Below, one piece after another: positions 25,852 to 35,364 of a stretch of DNA of 56,374 bases; position 1 is the stretch's first letter; every line of letters begins with the position of its first letter. Source of the DNA: Chloroflexota bacterium (GTDB lineage: Bacteria; Chloroflexota; UBA11872); the NCBI GenBank assembly GCA_022824865.1, contig JAJDZD010000036.1, positions 1-56,374 of the forward strand. Direction: 5' to 3'. Position numbers and translations under genes: made by a program. The notes beneath the pieces were generated by a model. It had not been told where the DNA came from and ran no database searches. It was given only the letters and a program-made list of their open reading frames with translations.

Positions 25852-26552
25852 AGCTGAATTATGTCAAGAAATGAGTTTACGATCACGCGCGGACTGTTGC
25901 CGGACTGCACGCCGGCCTGCCGTGGGTAGTGCGTAACGCCAACCTGCGTGAAGCTGTGACCGCCCCGTAGAGCGCGTGCGATCAGTTCTGCTGAGATTGC
26001 GGCGCCGCGTCCGGATATGAAATCGTCGACCGGCACGGCTTCGCGGCGATAAAGCTTGAATCCGCAGTCCAGATCCCGCACCCGGAAGCCCAGCAGCAGA
26101 CGCACCGACAGACCCCAGAGCCATGCGTTTAACCGGCGATAGAACGGATCGGCTCGGTTGATTCGATACCCCAAAACGAATCCGTGCCCCTCCAGCGCGT
26201 CCACCACCTTCGCCAGGTCGGCCAGCGAGAACTGACCGTCTCCGTCGGCGCAGAAGATCAGGTCGCCTGTCGCGGACTCAAATCCCGTCCGCAGCGCCCG
26301 TCCATATCCTGAATTCGTACGGTGAGAAACTACCCGCACGCGCGGATCATTCTCCGCGATGGCGCCGGCAATCGCGGCCGTGTCATCCGTCGACCCGTCA
26401 TTGACAATGATGACCTCAAAGTCATCGGCAACACTCGGCAGGTATTCCAGCGCGTTGCCGATCACCCGCTCGACGTTCTCCGCCTCGTTATGACAGGGGA
26501 AGAAGACGCTAATTGAGGCCCACGGCCTGGGCGCGTCGGAAGCTTGCTGCAA
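25827..26552 (-). CDS. Family 2 glycosyltransferase
   Basis: A 241-residue GT-A protein with SVFFPCHNEAENVERV, VIIVNDGSTDDT, the D-x-D-like FCADGDGQFS and LDCGFKLYRREA. The frame is open far upstream and also contains an ATG at 26657, but TTG 26552 has GGGGGA five bases before it and begins about 13 residues before the first strand, so I prefer it. A paralogue-like partner follows directly and overlaps it. Together they resemble polyprenyl-phosphate glycosyltransferase pairs for cell-envelope glycans. It diverges from the TIM-barrel gene at 26691. Confidence 0.85.
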   Translation of the reverse strand: MQQASDAPRPWASISVFFPCHNEAENVERVIGNALEYLPSVADDFEVIIVNDGSTDDTAAIAGAIAENDPRVRVVSHRTNSGYGRALRTGFESATGDLIFCADGDGQFSLADLAKVVDALEGHGFVLGYRINRADPFYRRLNAWLWGLSVRLLLGFRVRDLDCGFKLYRREAVPVDDFISGRGAAISAELIARALRGGHSFTQVGVTHYPRQAGVQSGNSPRVIVNSFLDIIQLWRGLKSG

Positions 26553-26690
26553 GTCGGTCCCCCAAGTCAGAAACCGGCTGGGCGCGAATCGATGGCCCAC
26601 CGCCCGTCGTCCGCCGGTGACTATGGCACACCACCCGCCCCCACCGGTACGCGGCATAATCCCAGGCCAAGTCCGCACGGGATCGGGCCG

Positions 26691-27518
26691 ATGCGCGTTA
26701 CCTACACCACTTACTCCGCGCCTGCCTGGCCGCTTGAACGACACCTCGCCGTCGCCGCCGAGTTGGGCTGTGACGGCCTGGAACTCCGCAATCTCGACGG
26801 CCAGCCCATCGATCCCGCGATGCCCGAGGATCGCCGCACCGCAATCGTTGACGCCGTCGCGGATGCCGGACTCGAAATCTGCGTCGTCGGCAGCGGCTCG
26901 CGCTTCGCCTTTCCCTGCGCTGCCGACCGGCGGCAGGCGGTGGAAGAGGCCGTGGCTTTCGTCCAACTTGCCGACGCGTGGGACGCACCCATCGTCCGCG
27001 TCTTTGGCGGCAACTACGATCCCGGTCCCTCCGACGACGAAGTCAATGGCTGGGTCGCCGAGGCCCTGCGCGAAGTCGCCGTTGCGGCCGACACGTACGG
27101 CATCCGCATTGCCCTCGAGACTCACGACGCCTTCTCGACCGGCCAACGCGCACGGCGCGTCCTTGATCTTGCGGATCACACAGGCATAGGCGTGGTATGG
27201 GATTTCGCTCATCCCGTCCGCCACGGCGAGACGGTTGACCAGACCTGGGACCTGATTCACCGCGACGTCATCCACGTGCACTTCAAGGACATGAAACTCA
27301 CCGGCGGCGGTCGCGACGGCTGGGAATCCGTCGGCCCCGGCGAAGGCGACCTCCCATTAGCCGACATGGTCAGCCGGCTCGTTCAGGCCCACTACGACGG
27401 CTACATCTCCACCGAGTGGGAAGGCCGCGATCCCGACGGCGCCGACGACCCCACCGCCATGCTTCGCGCCCACACCGCCTCGATTCGCGACCTGATCGCG
27501 ACAGCTCGCGAACGCTGA
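26691..27518 (+). CDS. Sugar phosphate isomerase/epimerase-family TIM barrel
   Basis: A 275-residue xylose-isomerase-like barrel. Metal-binding candidates are the glutamate in GIRIALETHDAFST, the aspartate/histidine in IGVVWDFAHPVRHGE, VIHVHFKDM, and the last glutamate in YISTEWEG. These features match the AP-endonuclease-2-fold sugar isomerase/epimerase family, whose members handle keto sugars, inosose or the oxidised sugar in C-deglycosylation. The frame is open 49 codons upstream, but ATG 26691 gives the usual short N-terminus. It stands alone before the trp promoter, and its own promoter must lie in or before the divergent gap. Confidence 0.83.
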   Translation: MRVTYTTYSAPAWPLERHLAVAAELGCDGLELRNLDGQPIDPAMPEDRRTAIVDAVADAGLEICVVGSGSRFAFPCAADRRQAVEEAVAFVQLADAWDAPIVRVFGGNYDPGPSDDEVNGWVAEALREVAVAADTYGIRIALETHDAFSTGQRARRVLDLADHTGIGVVWDFAHPVRHGETVDQTWDLIHRDVIHVHFKDMKLTGGGRDGWESVGPGEGDLPLADMVSRLVQAHYDGYISTEWEGRDPDGADDPTAMLRAHTASIRDLIATARER

Positions 27519-27570
27519 CATCGCGGTCTTGCCGCCGCTTCTCCCGTATCCGCGACTCCCGGAACAACCG

Positions 27571-27599
27571 TTGACTCGCCCGCCTGCCTCGCCTACGCT
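27571..27599 (+). promoter_or_regulatory. Probable sigma-70-type promoter of the trp operon
   Basis: TTGACT (27571-27576) is separated by exactly 17 bases from TACGCT (27594-27599), which keeps the T-A-n-n-n-T pattern of a -10 box. Transcription would start near 27606, just before the T-box stem I. The position and spacing support it; no experimental data. Confidence 0.55.
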
Positions 27600-27604
27600 T
27601 GCCC

Positions 27605-27885
27605 TCGCAACGGCGTCGATCGGGACGAGTACGCGCGGCGTTCCACGCCAGAGAGTCGGGCCCCGTGCTGAAAGCCCGGTCGTGGAAGCAGCGTCGAATG
27701 GCCCCGTGAGCTGCGGACCGAACGGCATCGCTCAGTAGGCTCTGACGGAAGCCCACCGTAATCCGGGCAGGGTATCGAGTTACGGCTCCGTACCTGTGAG
27801 GAGCGCCCTCGGCGCTTGAATTTGGGGTGGCACCGCGAAGGCCACGTACCTCTCGCCCCCTTGTGTGGCGAGAGGTTTTCGATTT
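27605..27885 (+). ncRNA. T-box riboswitch leader, tryptophan specifier (UGG)
   Basis: A tRNA-sensing leader directly ahead of trpE. Elements in order are the stem I start GGGACGAGTACG (27622-27633), AGAGAGTCGGG with the distal-loop partner GCTGAAAGCCCGG, the specifier loop GAATGGCC with UGG at 27699-27701, the AGTAGG linker near 27735, a GC-rich hairpin (AGCGCC-CTC-GGCGCT), and the invariant T-box GGGTGGCACCGCG at 27825-27837, whose TGGC (27828-27831) pairs with the uncharged tRNA 3' end. The 27849-27879 terminator is the alternative fold. When uncharged tRNA-Trp binds, the antiterminator forms and the operon is read. Stem I edges are approximate. Confidence 0.92.
27849..27879 (+). terminator. 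Regulated intrinsic terminator of the trp T-box
   Basis: CCTCTCGCC (27849-27857) and GGCGAGAGG (27867-27875) form a perfect 9-bp stem with a 9-base loop, followed by TTTTC. Its 5' arm is the sequence that would instead pair with the T-box in the antiterminator. AAAAGGAGG for trpE follows 17 bases later. Confidence 0.9.
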
Positions 27886-27909
27886 AAGGCGCCAAAAGGA
27901 GGGGCCGAC

Positions 27910-29415
27910 ATGTTGTCCACTGCACCTTCACGCACGGACACATGCGCCTGGACGCTCGAGCACTTGCGTTCCGGGCGCGGCGTCCCCGTCTTTCGCGACA
28001 TGCCGGCCGATCTCGACACCCCGGTCGCCGCCTACCTCAAGCTCCGAGGCGACGGCCCATCATTCCTCCTCGAAAGCGTAGAACGCGGCGAGGCCGTCGG
28101 CCGCTACTCCTTCGTGGGCGGATCCCCGCGCGCAGTCATCCGCTTGCGCGAAGGCCGGGCCACGGTGACCAACGGCAATGGACAACCAGCGACCGGCGAA
28201 TACGAAGATCCGCTGGAGTACATCGAGGGGCTAACGCATCCGTTTCCAATTGCCACGCATCCGGACCTTCCGCCCTTCCAGGGCGGTGCCGTCGGCTATC
28301 TCGCCTACGACGTCGCCGCCAACTTCGAACGGCTGCCCGTGCCCGAGCAGGACACACTCGGCCTTCCCGACGCCGTCTTTATGTATTGCGACGACCTCGT
28401 CGTGTTCGACCACGTCACACAGGTCCTACGGCTCGTGACCCTCGCGCACCCGTCCGACAATGTCGACGCTGCGCTAGTGGCCGCTGAGGCCCGCCTCGAT
28501 CGGCTGGCCCAACGACTCGATGGCCCCCATGCCGCGCCGCCGCCGCTACCGACGCCAAACGGCGCCGGCGCCTCCCAGAGCATGTCCCGGGCCGAATTTG
28601 AGGACTGCGTTCGCCGGGCCAAGGAATACGTCGCCGCCGGCGACATCATCCAGGTTGTGCCTTCCATTCGTTTCAGCCGCCCGCTCAGCGTCGATGCATT
28701 TCAGGTTTACCGTTACCTGCGGCGCGTCAATCCCTCGCCCTATATGTTCTTCCTGGACTGCGGCGATCTTCAGCTGGCCGGCGCATCGCCCGAAATGCTT
28801 CTCCAGGCCGTTGAGGGTCGCACCCGCACGCGGCCACTCGCGGGCACTCGACCCCGCGGTTCGACGCCCGACGAGGAAGCTGAACTCGAGCGCGATCTGT
28901 TGGCCGATCCCAAGGAGCTCGCCGAGCACGTCATGCTCGTCGATCTCGGCCGCAACGACCTCGGCCGCGTCTCCAAGCCCGGCACCGTCAACGTCGATGA
29001 CCTGATGATCGTCGAGCGCTTCTCTCACGTCATGCACATTGTCAGCGACGTGAGCGGCCGTCTTGATCCGCGCTACCGGGGCATCGATGCCCTGCGCGCC
29101 TGCTTCCCGGCCGGCACCCTCAGCGGCGCTCCCAAGATCCGCGCCATGGAAATCATCGCCGAGCTTGAGGACCTGCGTCGCGGTCCCTACGGCGGTGCCG
29201 TCGGCTACATCAGCCATTCGGGCGATTTAGACACGGCCATCACCATCCGCACGCTGCTCGCCCACAACGGCCTCGCCCACGTCCAGGCCGGCGCCGGCAT
29301 CGTCGCCGACTCGGTTCCGGCTACCGAGTACCAGGAATGCGTCAACAAGGCTCGTGCCGTTATGCAGGCCATCGAACTCGCGGAGGAGGCGACACGTGCT
29401 GCTCGTCTTGGATAA
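27910..29415 (+). CDS. trpE: Anthranilate synthase component I
   Basis: A 501-residue chorismate-using enzyme that makes anthranilate with TrpG-supplied ammonia. The N-terminal regulatory sheet carries LLES at residues 53-56, the classical tryptophan feedback site, so control is both by attenuation and allostery. The catalytic half shows [62 protein letters not shown] and [17 protein letters not shown], all family motifs. ATG 27910 follows a perfect AGGAGG. Its stop lies 20 bases inside trpG. Confidence 0.96.
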   Translation: MLSTAPSRTDTCAWTLEHLRSGRGVPVFRDMPADLDTPVAAYLKLRGDGPSFLLESVERGEAVGRYSFVGGSPRAVIRLREGRATVTNGNGQPATGEYEDPLEYIEGLTHPFPIATHPDLPPFQGGAVGYLAYDVAANFERLPVPEQDTLGLPDAVFMYCDDLVVFDHVTQVLRLVTLAHPSDNVDAALVAAEARLDRLAQRLDGPHAAPPPLPTPNGAGASQSMSRAEFEDCVRRAKEYVAAGDIIQVVPSIRFSRPLSVDAFQVYRYLRRVNPSPYMFFLDCGDLQLAGASPEMLLQAVEGRTRTRPLAGTRPRGSTPDEEAELERDLLADPKELAEHVMLVDLGRNDLGRVSKPGTVNVDDLMIVERFSHVMHIVSDVSGRLDPRYRGIDALRACFPAGTLSGAPKIRAMEIIAELEDLRRGPYGGAVGYISHSGDLDTAITIRTLLAHNGLAHVQAGAGIVADSVPATEYQECVNKARAVMQAIELAEEATRAARLG

Positions 29416-29980
29416 CTACGACTCCTTCACCTACAACCTGGTGCAGTACCTCCAGGTCTTGCAGCCTGACGTCACCGTCTACCGCAATGACGCGCTCACC
29501 GCCGCTGACGTCAAGGACTTGGCGCCCGACGCTATCGTCATCTCACCCGGGCCCTGCACGCCGCACGAGGCCGGGATATCCGTCGACCTGATTCGAGCCC
29601 TCGGCCCAACGGTGCCAACCCTGGGCGTCTGTCTCGGCCACCAGTCCATCGGCGAAGCCTTCGGGGGGCAGGTCGTTCGCGCGCCGGTCCTTATGCACGG
29701 CAAAACCTCGCCTATCGCCCATGACGGCCGCCGCCTGTTCGCCGACCTGCCCAATCCGTTCGATGCCACCCGCTACCACTCCCTGATCGTGCAGCGCGAA
29801 GGGCTCCCGGAGGAACTGGAGGTCACGGCCCAGAGCCCGGACGGGCTTATCATGGGAATGCAGCACCGTACGCACCCCATATATGGCGTGCAGTTCCACC
29901 CGGAATCGATCTTGACCGTCGCCGGACCCGCGCTCCTGCGCAACTTCCTCATGCTGGCCGATGTGCCGGTGGCCGCATGA
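29396..29980 (+). CDS. trpG: Anthranilate synthase component II (glutamine amidotransferase)
   Basis: A 194-residue class I amidotransferase. The start is GTG 29396, with AGGAGG eight bases upstream, inside the end of trpE. Residues [18 protein letters not shown] open the domain, the nucleophile cysteine is in [16 protein letters not shown], the trpG-type HGKTS follows, and the His-Glu pair is in [10 protein letters not shown]. It hydrolyses glutamine and channels ammonia to TrpE. Its stop overlaps trpD (ATGA). Of standard length and not fused to trpD or trpE. Confidence 0.95.
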   Translation: MLLVLDNYDSFTYNLVQYLQVLQPDVTVYRNDALTAADVKDLAPDAIVISPGPCTPHEAGISVDLIRALGPTVPTLGVCLGHQSIGEAFGGQVVRAPVLMHGKTSPIAHDGRRLFADLPNPFDATRYHSLIVQREGLPEELEVTAQSPDGLIMGMQHRTHPIYGVQFHPESILTVAGPALLRNFLMLADVPVAA

Positions 29981-31002
29981 TTCCCGAGGCCATCCGTTCG
30001 GTCGTCGACGGCGAAGACCTCGATCGCGGCACCGCCCGCGCCCTTATGGACGCGATTCTCCAAAACGAGATGTCGCCCGCCCAGTTCGGGGCACTCGTTA
30101 CCGCCCTGCGTCTCAAGGGTGAAACCGCCGCGGAGATCGCCGGCTTCGCTGCCAGCATGATCCGCCATGCGCGGCGCGTGGACGTGGACGGTACGGCCCT
30201 CGTCGACACCTGCGGCACGGGTGGCGGGGTGACTCGCTGGGTCGGCGTGTCAACCGCTGCCGCCATCGTCGCCGCCGGCGCCGGAGCTGTTGTCGCCAAA
30301 CACGGCAATCGCGGCGTCACCCGTCCGGCCGGCAGTAGTGATGTGCTCGAAGCCCTCGGCGTAAACCTCATGGTCGGCCCCGACCTGGTGGCTCGGGCGC
30401 TCGCCGAAGCCCGCGTGGCCTTCATGTTTGCTCCGGCGTTTCATCCCGCCATGCGCTTTGCCGGCCCGCTGCGTCAGGAAATTGGCATCCGCACGGTCTT
30501 CAACGTCTTGGGACCTCTTACCAACCCCGCCGGTGCTGAACGCCGTCTGCTCGGCGTCGGCGATCGTGCGCTCGCTCCCACCATCGCGGAAGCTGTCCGC
30601 CTGTTGGATATTGGTCGAGCGCTCGTGGTCCACGGCCACAGCGGCGTTGACGAAGTCTCCCTCACCGGCCCAACCCATGTGCATGATGTCAGGGATGGCA
30701 TCGTCAAGGAATACGAGATCACGCCAGCTGACTTTGGACTGCCCACCGTGGATCCGGCCGAGCTCGAAACCCACGATGCCCAGACCGTAGCCGGCGCCAC
30801 CCGTTTGCTTTTGGCCGATCAGCACGCCGGTCCTCGCCGCGATGTCGTGCTTGCCAACGCGTCCGCCGCACTCGTTGCTGCCGGAATCGCTTCGGACTGG
30901 CGGGATGGCGTCACTCGGGCGGCCGACGCCATTGCCAACGGCTCGGCGCTGGCCTGCCTGAACCGGCTCGTGGAAGTCTCGAACAGGAGTGACGGAGCCT
31001 AG
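29977..31002 (+). CDS. trpD: Anthranilate phosphoribosyltransferase with an altered PRPP loop
   Basis: A 341-residue enzyme joining anthranilate to PRPP. The fold markers are good: DTCGTGG at 77-83, [43 protein letters not shown] and [10 protein letters not shown]. The normal loop GTGGD...FNIST reads GTGGG...VGVST (80-93), so the usually conserved Asp after GTGG and the Asn before the Ser-Thr are both Gly. The operon position leaves little doubt about its role, but activity or metal handling may differ. It overlaps trpG by 4 bases, and the trpC start lies 3 bases beyond its stop. Confidence 0.93.
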   Translation: MIPEAIRSVVDGEDLDRGTARALMDAILQNEMSPAQFGALVTALRLKGETAAEIAGFAASMIRHARRVDVDGTALVDTCGTGGGVTRWVGVSTAAAIVAAGAGAVVAKHGNRGVTRPAGSSDVLEALGVNLMVGPDLVARALAEARVAFMFAPAFHPAMRFAGPLRQEIGIRTVFNVLGPLTNPAGAERRLLGVGDRALAPTIAEAVRLLDIGRALVVHGHSGVDEVSLTGPTHVHDVRDGIVKEYEITPADFGLPTVDPAELETHDAQTVAGATRLLLADQHAGPRRDVVLANASAALVAAGIASDWRDGVTRAADAIANGSALACLNRLVEVSNRSDGA

Positions 31003-31005
31003 GAC

Positions 31006-31785
31006 GTGATCCTCGACGAGATTGTCGCCCGCAAGCGCATCGACGTGGCGGCCCGTGTGGAGCGCGCAAATCTGGCCGAGCTTCAGACGCGCCTCGCCCA
31101 GCGCGGGACCACGCGCTCGCTGTGGCACGCCCTGGACGAGGACGGCGTCGGGGTCATGGCCGAGATCAAGCGTCGCTCTCCCTCCGCCGGCGTATTTGCT
31201 GAAGACATCGATCCGTCCGCGTGGGCCGCTCGCTATCAGACCGGCGGTGCTATTGCAATATCCGTCCTTACCGACGAACCCTTCTTCGGTGGCTCGCACG
31301 CCGACCTTGTAGCGGCGCGCGCCGCTACCGAACTGCCCGTCCTGCAGAAGGACTTTGTCATCACCGACTACCAGATCTTTGAGGCCGCGGCCTTCGGGGC
31401 CGATGCGGTCTTGCTCATCACCGGTCTCACGCTCGATCAGGACCTTCGGGCGCAAATTGATCTCGTACATCGATTAGCGATGGAAGCCCTCGTCGAAGTG
31501 CACACCGAGGAGGAACTCGACGAAGCCCTCCTCGCGGGCGCCCGCATCATTGGCATCAACAACCGCAACCTCCGTGAGTTCACGACCGACCTGGCCGTCA
31601 CGGAGGAACTGTGCAAGTTGATTCCCGAAGAAATCACCGTCGTCAGCGAAAGCGGCGTCCACGTGGCCCACGATGTGGAGCGGCTGGCCGCCGCCGGCGT
31701 CAGCGGCGTCCTGGTCGGTGAGTCCATCATGACTGCTGCGGACCCGCTGGCGCAGCTCCGTATGCTGGCCGAGGCCGGCGAGTAA
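31006..31785 (+). CDS. trpC: Indole-3-glycerol phosphate synthase
   Basis: A 259-residue (beta/alpha)8 enzyme that closes the indole ring. Catalytic signatures are AEIKRRSPSAGVF, SVLTDEPFFGGS, VLQKDFVITDYQI with the catalytic lysine, ALVEVHTEEEL, IGINNRNLREF and VSESGVHVAHD. The start is GTG 31006 with GGAG a few bases upstream in the trpD tail. It is not fused to trpF, unlike in enterobacteria. Seven bases separate it from trpF. Confidence 0.95.
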   Translation: MILDEIVARKRIDVAARVERANLAELQTRLAQRGTTRSLWHALDEDGVGVMAEIKRRSPSAGVFAEDIDPSAWAARYQTGGAIAISVLTDEPFFGGSHADLVAARAATELPVLQKDFVITDYQIFEAAAFGADAVLLITGLTLDQDLRAQIDLVHRLAMEALVEVHTEEELDEALLAGARIIGINNRNLREFTTDLAVTEELCKLIPEEITVVSESGVHVAHDVERLAAAGVSGVLVGESIMTAADPLAQLRMLAEAGE

Positions 31786-31792
31786 CCCGCGC

Positions 31793-32410
31793 ATGCTCGT
31801 CAAGATCTGCGGCCTCCTGGAGCCGGCCGATGGCCATGTCGCCGTGGCGGCTGGCGCCGATCTGCTAAGCGTGATCTTCGCGCCCGCCCGCCGCCGCCGG
31901 ACTCTCTCCCAGGCCCGCGCAATCTTCGACACCGCGCCACCCCACGTGGAGCGCGTCGGCGTCTTCGTCAATGCTCCGCCCGCCCAAGTCAACGAAGTCA
32001 TCGAAGCCTGCCGCCTCGATCGCGTGCAGTTCTCTGGCGCCGAGACGCCCGACTACTGCCGAGCTTTCGGCGAGCGGGCCATCAAGACGCTCCGGCTGCC
32101 GGGTGACCTCGACGAGCTCCCGCGGTATCCGGTCCCGCTCTTCAACCTAGACGCGGACGTCGAAGGCCACGCCGGCGGAACCGGCGAGATCTGGGATTAC
32201 ACGCTCGCACGCGAGACTTCCCACACCTACCGAATACTCCTTGCTGGCGGCTTGTCGCCCGACAACGTCGGCGCCGCCATCGCCGCTGTCCGGCCATACG
32301 GCGTGGACGTCAGTAGCGGCGTTGAGACCGATCAGCGCAAGGACCACGACAAGATCGAACTGTTGATTCGCAACGCGCGAGCGGCCTACGACACGGCGCT
32401 CGCGCCATGA
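31793..32410 (+). CDS. trpF: Phosphoribosylanthranilate isomerase
   Basis: A 205-residue TIM barrel. The family start KICGLLEPADG carries the catalytic cysteine. VGVFVNAPPAQV, VQFSGAE (in place of the usual Q-L-H-G), FNLDADVEGHAGGTGEIWDY, the phosphate loops LLAGGLSPDNV and GVDVSSGVETD complete the set. It rearranges PRA to CdRP, the substrate of TrpC. Its stop overlaps the lipoprotein gene by 4 bases. Confidence 0.93.
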   Translation: MLVKICGLLEPADGHVAVAAGADLLSVIFAPARRRRTLSQARAIFDTAPPHVERVGVFVNAPPAQVNEVIEACRLDRVQFSGAETPDYCRAFGERAIKTLRLPGDLDELPRYPVPLFNLDADVEGHAGGTGEIWDYTLARETSHTYRILLAGGLSPDNVGAAIAAVRPYGVDVSSGVETDQRKDHDKIELLIRNARAAYDTALAP

Positions 32411-33384
32411 CCCGCCTTCGCCTCGCCGCCGTGGGCTTCTTCCTGCTTACTCTGGCCGCCTGCACTCACGGCCTGGAACTCGAGAACGGGCAACGACCGG
32501 TCCAGCCGATCACACGAGTCAGCTTTCTCTTCAACGAAGACCAGAGCGACATCGTTCTGACTGCGCCCACGAGCGTCGACCAACAGGCCGCCGTCGCGGC
32601 CCCAGGCCCAGCGGTCGTCACGGCCTCTCCGCCGGCGCAGCCCACGGACGCCCCTGCGCCCCCAACTCCCTCGACCGCCGAGCAGGGCACGCCGGCTGAC
32701 CCGTCGCCAGCCACCACGGTCGCGACTGGCAGCCCGACTCCAACACCGGAGCCGACCCCGCTCCCCGACGTCGACATCGCGGCCATCACCGCCGACGAGA
32801 CAGCCAAGTCACTTGTCATTCCGGCGACAGAAGTTGATCCAGGATTGGAGACCGTCGACGAGTCGTCCGACCCCTCGGACTTTCTGTCCGAGGAGCTCAT
32901 GGCTCAGTCCGCCCTCACAAGTTTCTACGTTAGCGGCAGCAGCCGCCAGCCCACCGGCGGCGGTCGGCCGGTCCAGCTTGTCCAGCGCCTGTTCGTCCAC
33001 GCCAACACCCAGGGCGCGTCCCGGATGTTCGATGAACTCGTCGACAGCGCCGCCCCCACTTTTGCCATCGCCGCGCTGGGCTTCTTCCGCCAGTTCTATC
33101 CTGACCTTGAGCCCGGCACGCGTACATCTGATCAGTTCACGCTGGCTGATCAAAACCGTCTGATTGAAGTCCGTATTGATCCCAAAATCGCCCCCGAGGA
33201 ACGCGAACTTGGCCCAGGCGACCCGCACATCTATTACTTGATTCTTCGAGAAGGTCGAGTGTCGGCCATTTTCGAACTCGTCTACCTGAGTGCCCAGGAT
33301 CCGGGCGTCGTCACCGTCCTGGGGGAACGCCTGATTAACCGGATTCCGAGCGAACTTGCTGAAACGTCGAACTCAAGTGCTTGA
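32407..33384 (+). CDS. Lipoprotein of unknown function inserted in the trp operon
   Basis: A 325-residue lipoprotein. A signal peptide ends in the lipobox LAAC (Cys at about residue 19). A proline/threonine/alanine-rich linker follows to about residue 125, then a folded domain with [57 protein letters not shown] and [24 protein letters not shown] do not recognise the domain; the final strands resemble sensor or lipid-carrier folds only vaguely. Its ATG overlaps trpF and its stop overlaps trpB, so it is translated within the trp message and controlled by tryptophan starvation. Confidence 0.82.
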   Translation: MTRLRLAAVGFFLLTLAACTHGLELENGQRPVQPITRVSFLFNEDQSDIVLTAPTSVDQQAAVAAPGPAVVTASPPAQPTDAPAPPTPSTAEQGTPADPSPATTVATGSPTPTPEPTPLPDVDIAAITADETAKSLVIPATEVDPGLETVDESSDPSDFLSEELMAQSALTSFYVSGSSRQPTGGGRPVQLVQRLFVHANTQGASRMFDELVDSAAPTFAIAALGFFRQFYPDLEPGTRTSDQFTLADQNRLIEVRIDPKIAPEERELGPGDPHIYYLILREGRVSAIFELVYLSAQDPGVVTVLGERLINRIPSELAETSNSSA

Positions 33385-34579
33385 CACACGGACGCTTCCC
33401 GACGAGTTCGGCTACTTCGGCCCGTTCGGCGGCCGCTATGTGCCGGAGACTCTCGTCGCCGCGCTTGACGAGCTCGAAGCCTCGTTCCAGCGCCACCACC
33501 TGGACCCCGCCTTCGTGGACGAACTCGAGAACCTCCTCCACTTCTACGCCGGCCGCCCCACCCCCCCCAACCATGCCGCCCGCCGCAGCAAGGAACTCGG
33601 AGGCGCCCAGCTCTACCTCAAGCGCGAGGACCTCGCCCACACCGGCGCCCACAAGATCAACAACGCGCTCGGCCAGGGCCTGCTCGCCCGTGTCAGCGGC
33701 AAGCGCCGTGTCATCGCGGAAACCGGCGCGGGCCAGCACGGCGTCGCCTCGGCCACCGTCTGCGCCATGCTCGGCCTCGACTGCGTCGTATACATGGGCG
33801 AGGAAGACGTCCACCGCCAGGCCCTCAACGTCGCCCGCATGCGCACCCTCGGCGCTGAAGTCATTTCCGTGACGTCCGGCACCCGCACCCTGAAGGACGC
33901 CATCAACGAAGCCCTGCGCGACTGGGTCACGAACGTGGAATCGACGTTTTACTTGTTCGGATCTGCAACCGGCCCGCACCCCTATCCGAAGATCGTCCGC
34001 GAATTCCAGCGCGTCATCGGCCGCGAAGCCCGCGCTCAGATCCAGGAACTCTCCGGCGGACTGCCCAACACCGTCATCGCCTGCGTCAACGGCGGCAGCA
34101 ATGCCATCGGCATTTTTTCCGCGTTCATCGAAGACCCTGGCGTCGCGCTGATCGGCGTCGAAGCCGGCGGCCGCGGCGGTGACCAGGGCGAGCACGCGGC
34201 CACCGTGGAAAGCGGGACCCTCGGCATCCTTCACGGGTCACGCAGCCTGCTCCTGCAGGACGAAGGCGGGCAGATCATTGGAACGCACAGCATCGCGGCA
34301 GGTCTCGACTATCCGGGCGTCGGGCCGGAACTGGCCTATCTTCATCACATCGGCCGGGCGAGCTACGCCACGATTGACGACGCCGAGGCCATGCGTGCCC
34401 TGTCTCTGCTGGCCCGAACCGAGGGGATCATTCCCGCCCTCGAGAGCGCGCACGCCGTCGCCGGCGCAGTCCGTCTTGCCTCCGAAACGAGCAGCAATCA
34501 CGTCATCCTTGTCAATCTCTCGGGACGCGGCGACAAGGACATGGAGACCATCGCCGCCCAACTCGGCGAGCGCCCATGA
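33377..34579 (+). CDS. trpB: Tryptophan synthase beta subunit
   Basis: A 400-residue PLP enzyme that condenses indole with serine. The PLP lysine is in [33 protein letters not shown], the phosphate loop NGGSNAIG and the C-terminal [10 protein letters not shown] are canonical TrpB1 features. The frame is open to TTG 33356, but GTG 33377 (product M-L-D-T-R-T-L-P) gives a standard N-terminus and overlaps the lipoprotein stop by 8 bases. It partners the next gene, trpA, through a 4-base overlap. Confidence 0.95.
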   Translation: MLDTRTLPDEFGYFGPFGGRYVPETLVAALDELEASFQRHHLDPAFVDELENLLHFYAGRPTPPNHAARRSKELGGAQLYLKREDLAHTGAHKINNALGQGLLARVSGKRRVIAETGAGQHGVASATVCAMLGLDCVVYMGEEDVHRQALNVARMRTLGAEVISVTSGTRTLKDAINEALRDWVTNVESTFYLFGSATGPHPYPKIVREFQRVIGREARAQIQELSGGLPNTVIACVNGGSNAIGIFSAFIEDPGVALIGVEAGGRGGDQGEHAATVESGTLGILHGSRSLLLQDEGGQIIGTHSIAAGLDYPGVGPELAYLHHIGRASYATIDDAEAMRALSLLARTEGIIPALESAHAVAGAVRLASETSSNHVILVNLSGRGDKDMETIAAQLGERP

Positions 34580-35364
34580 ACCGTATCGACTCGACCTTCA
34601 AGTCGGCCAAAGCCGAATCTCGCCTGGTCCTGGCCCCCTACGTCACCGTTGGATATCCCACCCGTGAATCCGCCGTCGAACTGGCGCTCGCCTACGTTCA
34701 AGCCGGCGCCGACATGCTCGAAATCGGCATGCCGTTCAGCGACCCCATCGCTGACGGCCCCACCGTGCAATTGGCCTCGCAGATCGCGTTGGAAGGCGGC
34801 GTCTGGCTTGAGGACGCGTTCCATCTGATCGAGCGGATTCGTGCTCAGACCGACATCCCATTGGCCCTGATGGGCTACGCGAACCCGTTCATGCAATTCG
34901 GCCTTGACGCGCTGGCGCGCGCGACTTCAGCAGCCGGCGCCGACGGATTGATCGTTCCGGACGTCCTTCCGGAGCACGCCCACGACATCGAGGCCGCGAA
35001 TGCCGAGCACGGTCTGTATCTGATCCGATTTGCGGCCCCCACGACGCCGCTCGAGCGCCTGCGGCAGGTCGGGCACGGGGCGCAGGGCTTCATCTACTGC
35101 GTCAGCGTCACCGGCGTCACCGGCAGCCGCGCCGAACTTTCCGACAGTCTGCCTGCCTACCTGGCGCGCGTAGGCAAAGCCACAAACATCCCCCGCGTCG
35201 TCGGCTTCGGCATCTCCAAGCCCGAACATCTGCGTTCGCTCCGCGGCCGCGCCGAGGGCGCCATCGTCGCCAGCGCCCTCATCGACCTCGTGCAAGCCAG
35301 CCCGCCCGGCCAGGGCATCGAAGCCGCCGCGGCCCACGTCCGCAGTCTCGCCGCGGCCGCATGA
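34576..35364 (+). CDS. trpA: Tryptophan synthase alpha subunit
   Basis: A 262-residue TIM barrel cleaving indole-3-glycerol phosphate. The catalytic glutamate and aspartate lie in [73 protein letters not shown] and [11 protein letters not shown] complete the set. It overlaps trpB and the following hydrolase by 4 bases each. Confidence 0.95.
   Translation: MNRIDSTFKSAKAESRLVLAPYVTVGYPTRESAVELALAYVQAGADMLEIGMPFSDPIADGPTVQLASQIALEGGVWLEDAFHLIERIRAQTDIPLALMGYANPFMQFGLDALARATSAAGADGLIVPDVLPEHAHDIEAANAEHGLYLIRFAAPTTPLERLRQVGHGAQGFIYCVSVTGVTGSRAELSDSLPAYLARVGKATNIPRVVGFGISKPEHLRSLRGRAEGAIVASALIDLVQASPPGQGIEAAAAHVRSLAAAA

Noticed and set aside
26553..27281. Long leftward extension of the second glycosyltransferase frame
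   Set aside because: It runs antisense through the TIM-barrel gene and lacks family sequence; a TTG start at 26552 with a ribosome-binding site is better.
32640..32780. Proline/threonine-rich repeat-like stretch in the trp-operon lipoprotein
   Set aside because: Low-complexity linker without a regular unit; described within the gene instead of as a repeat.
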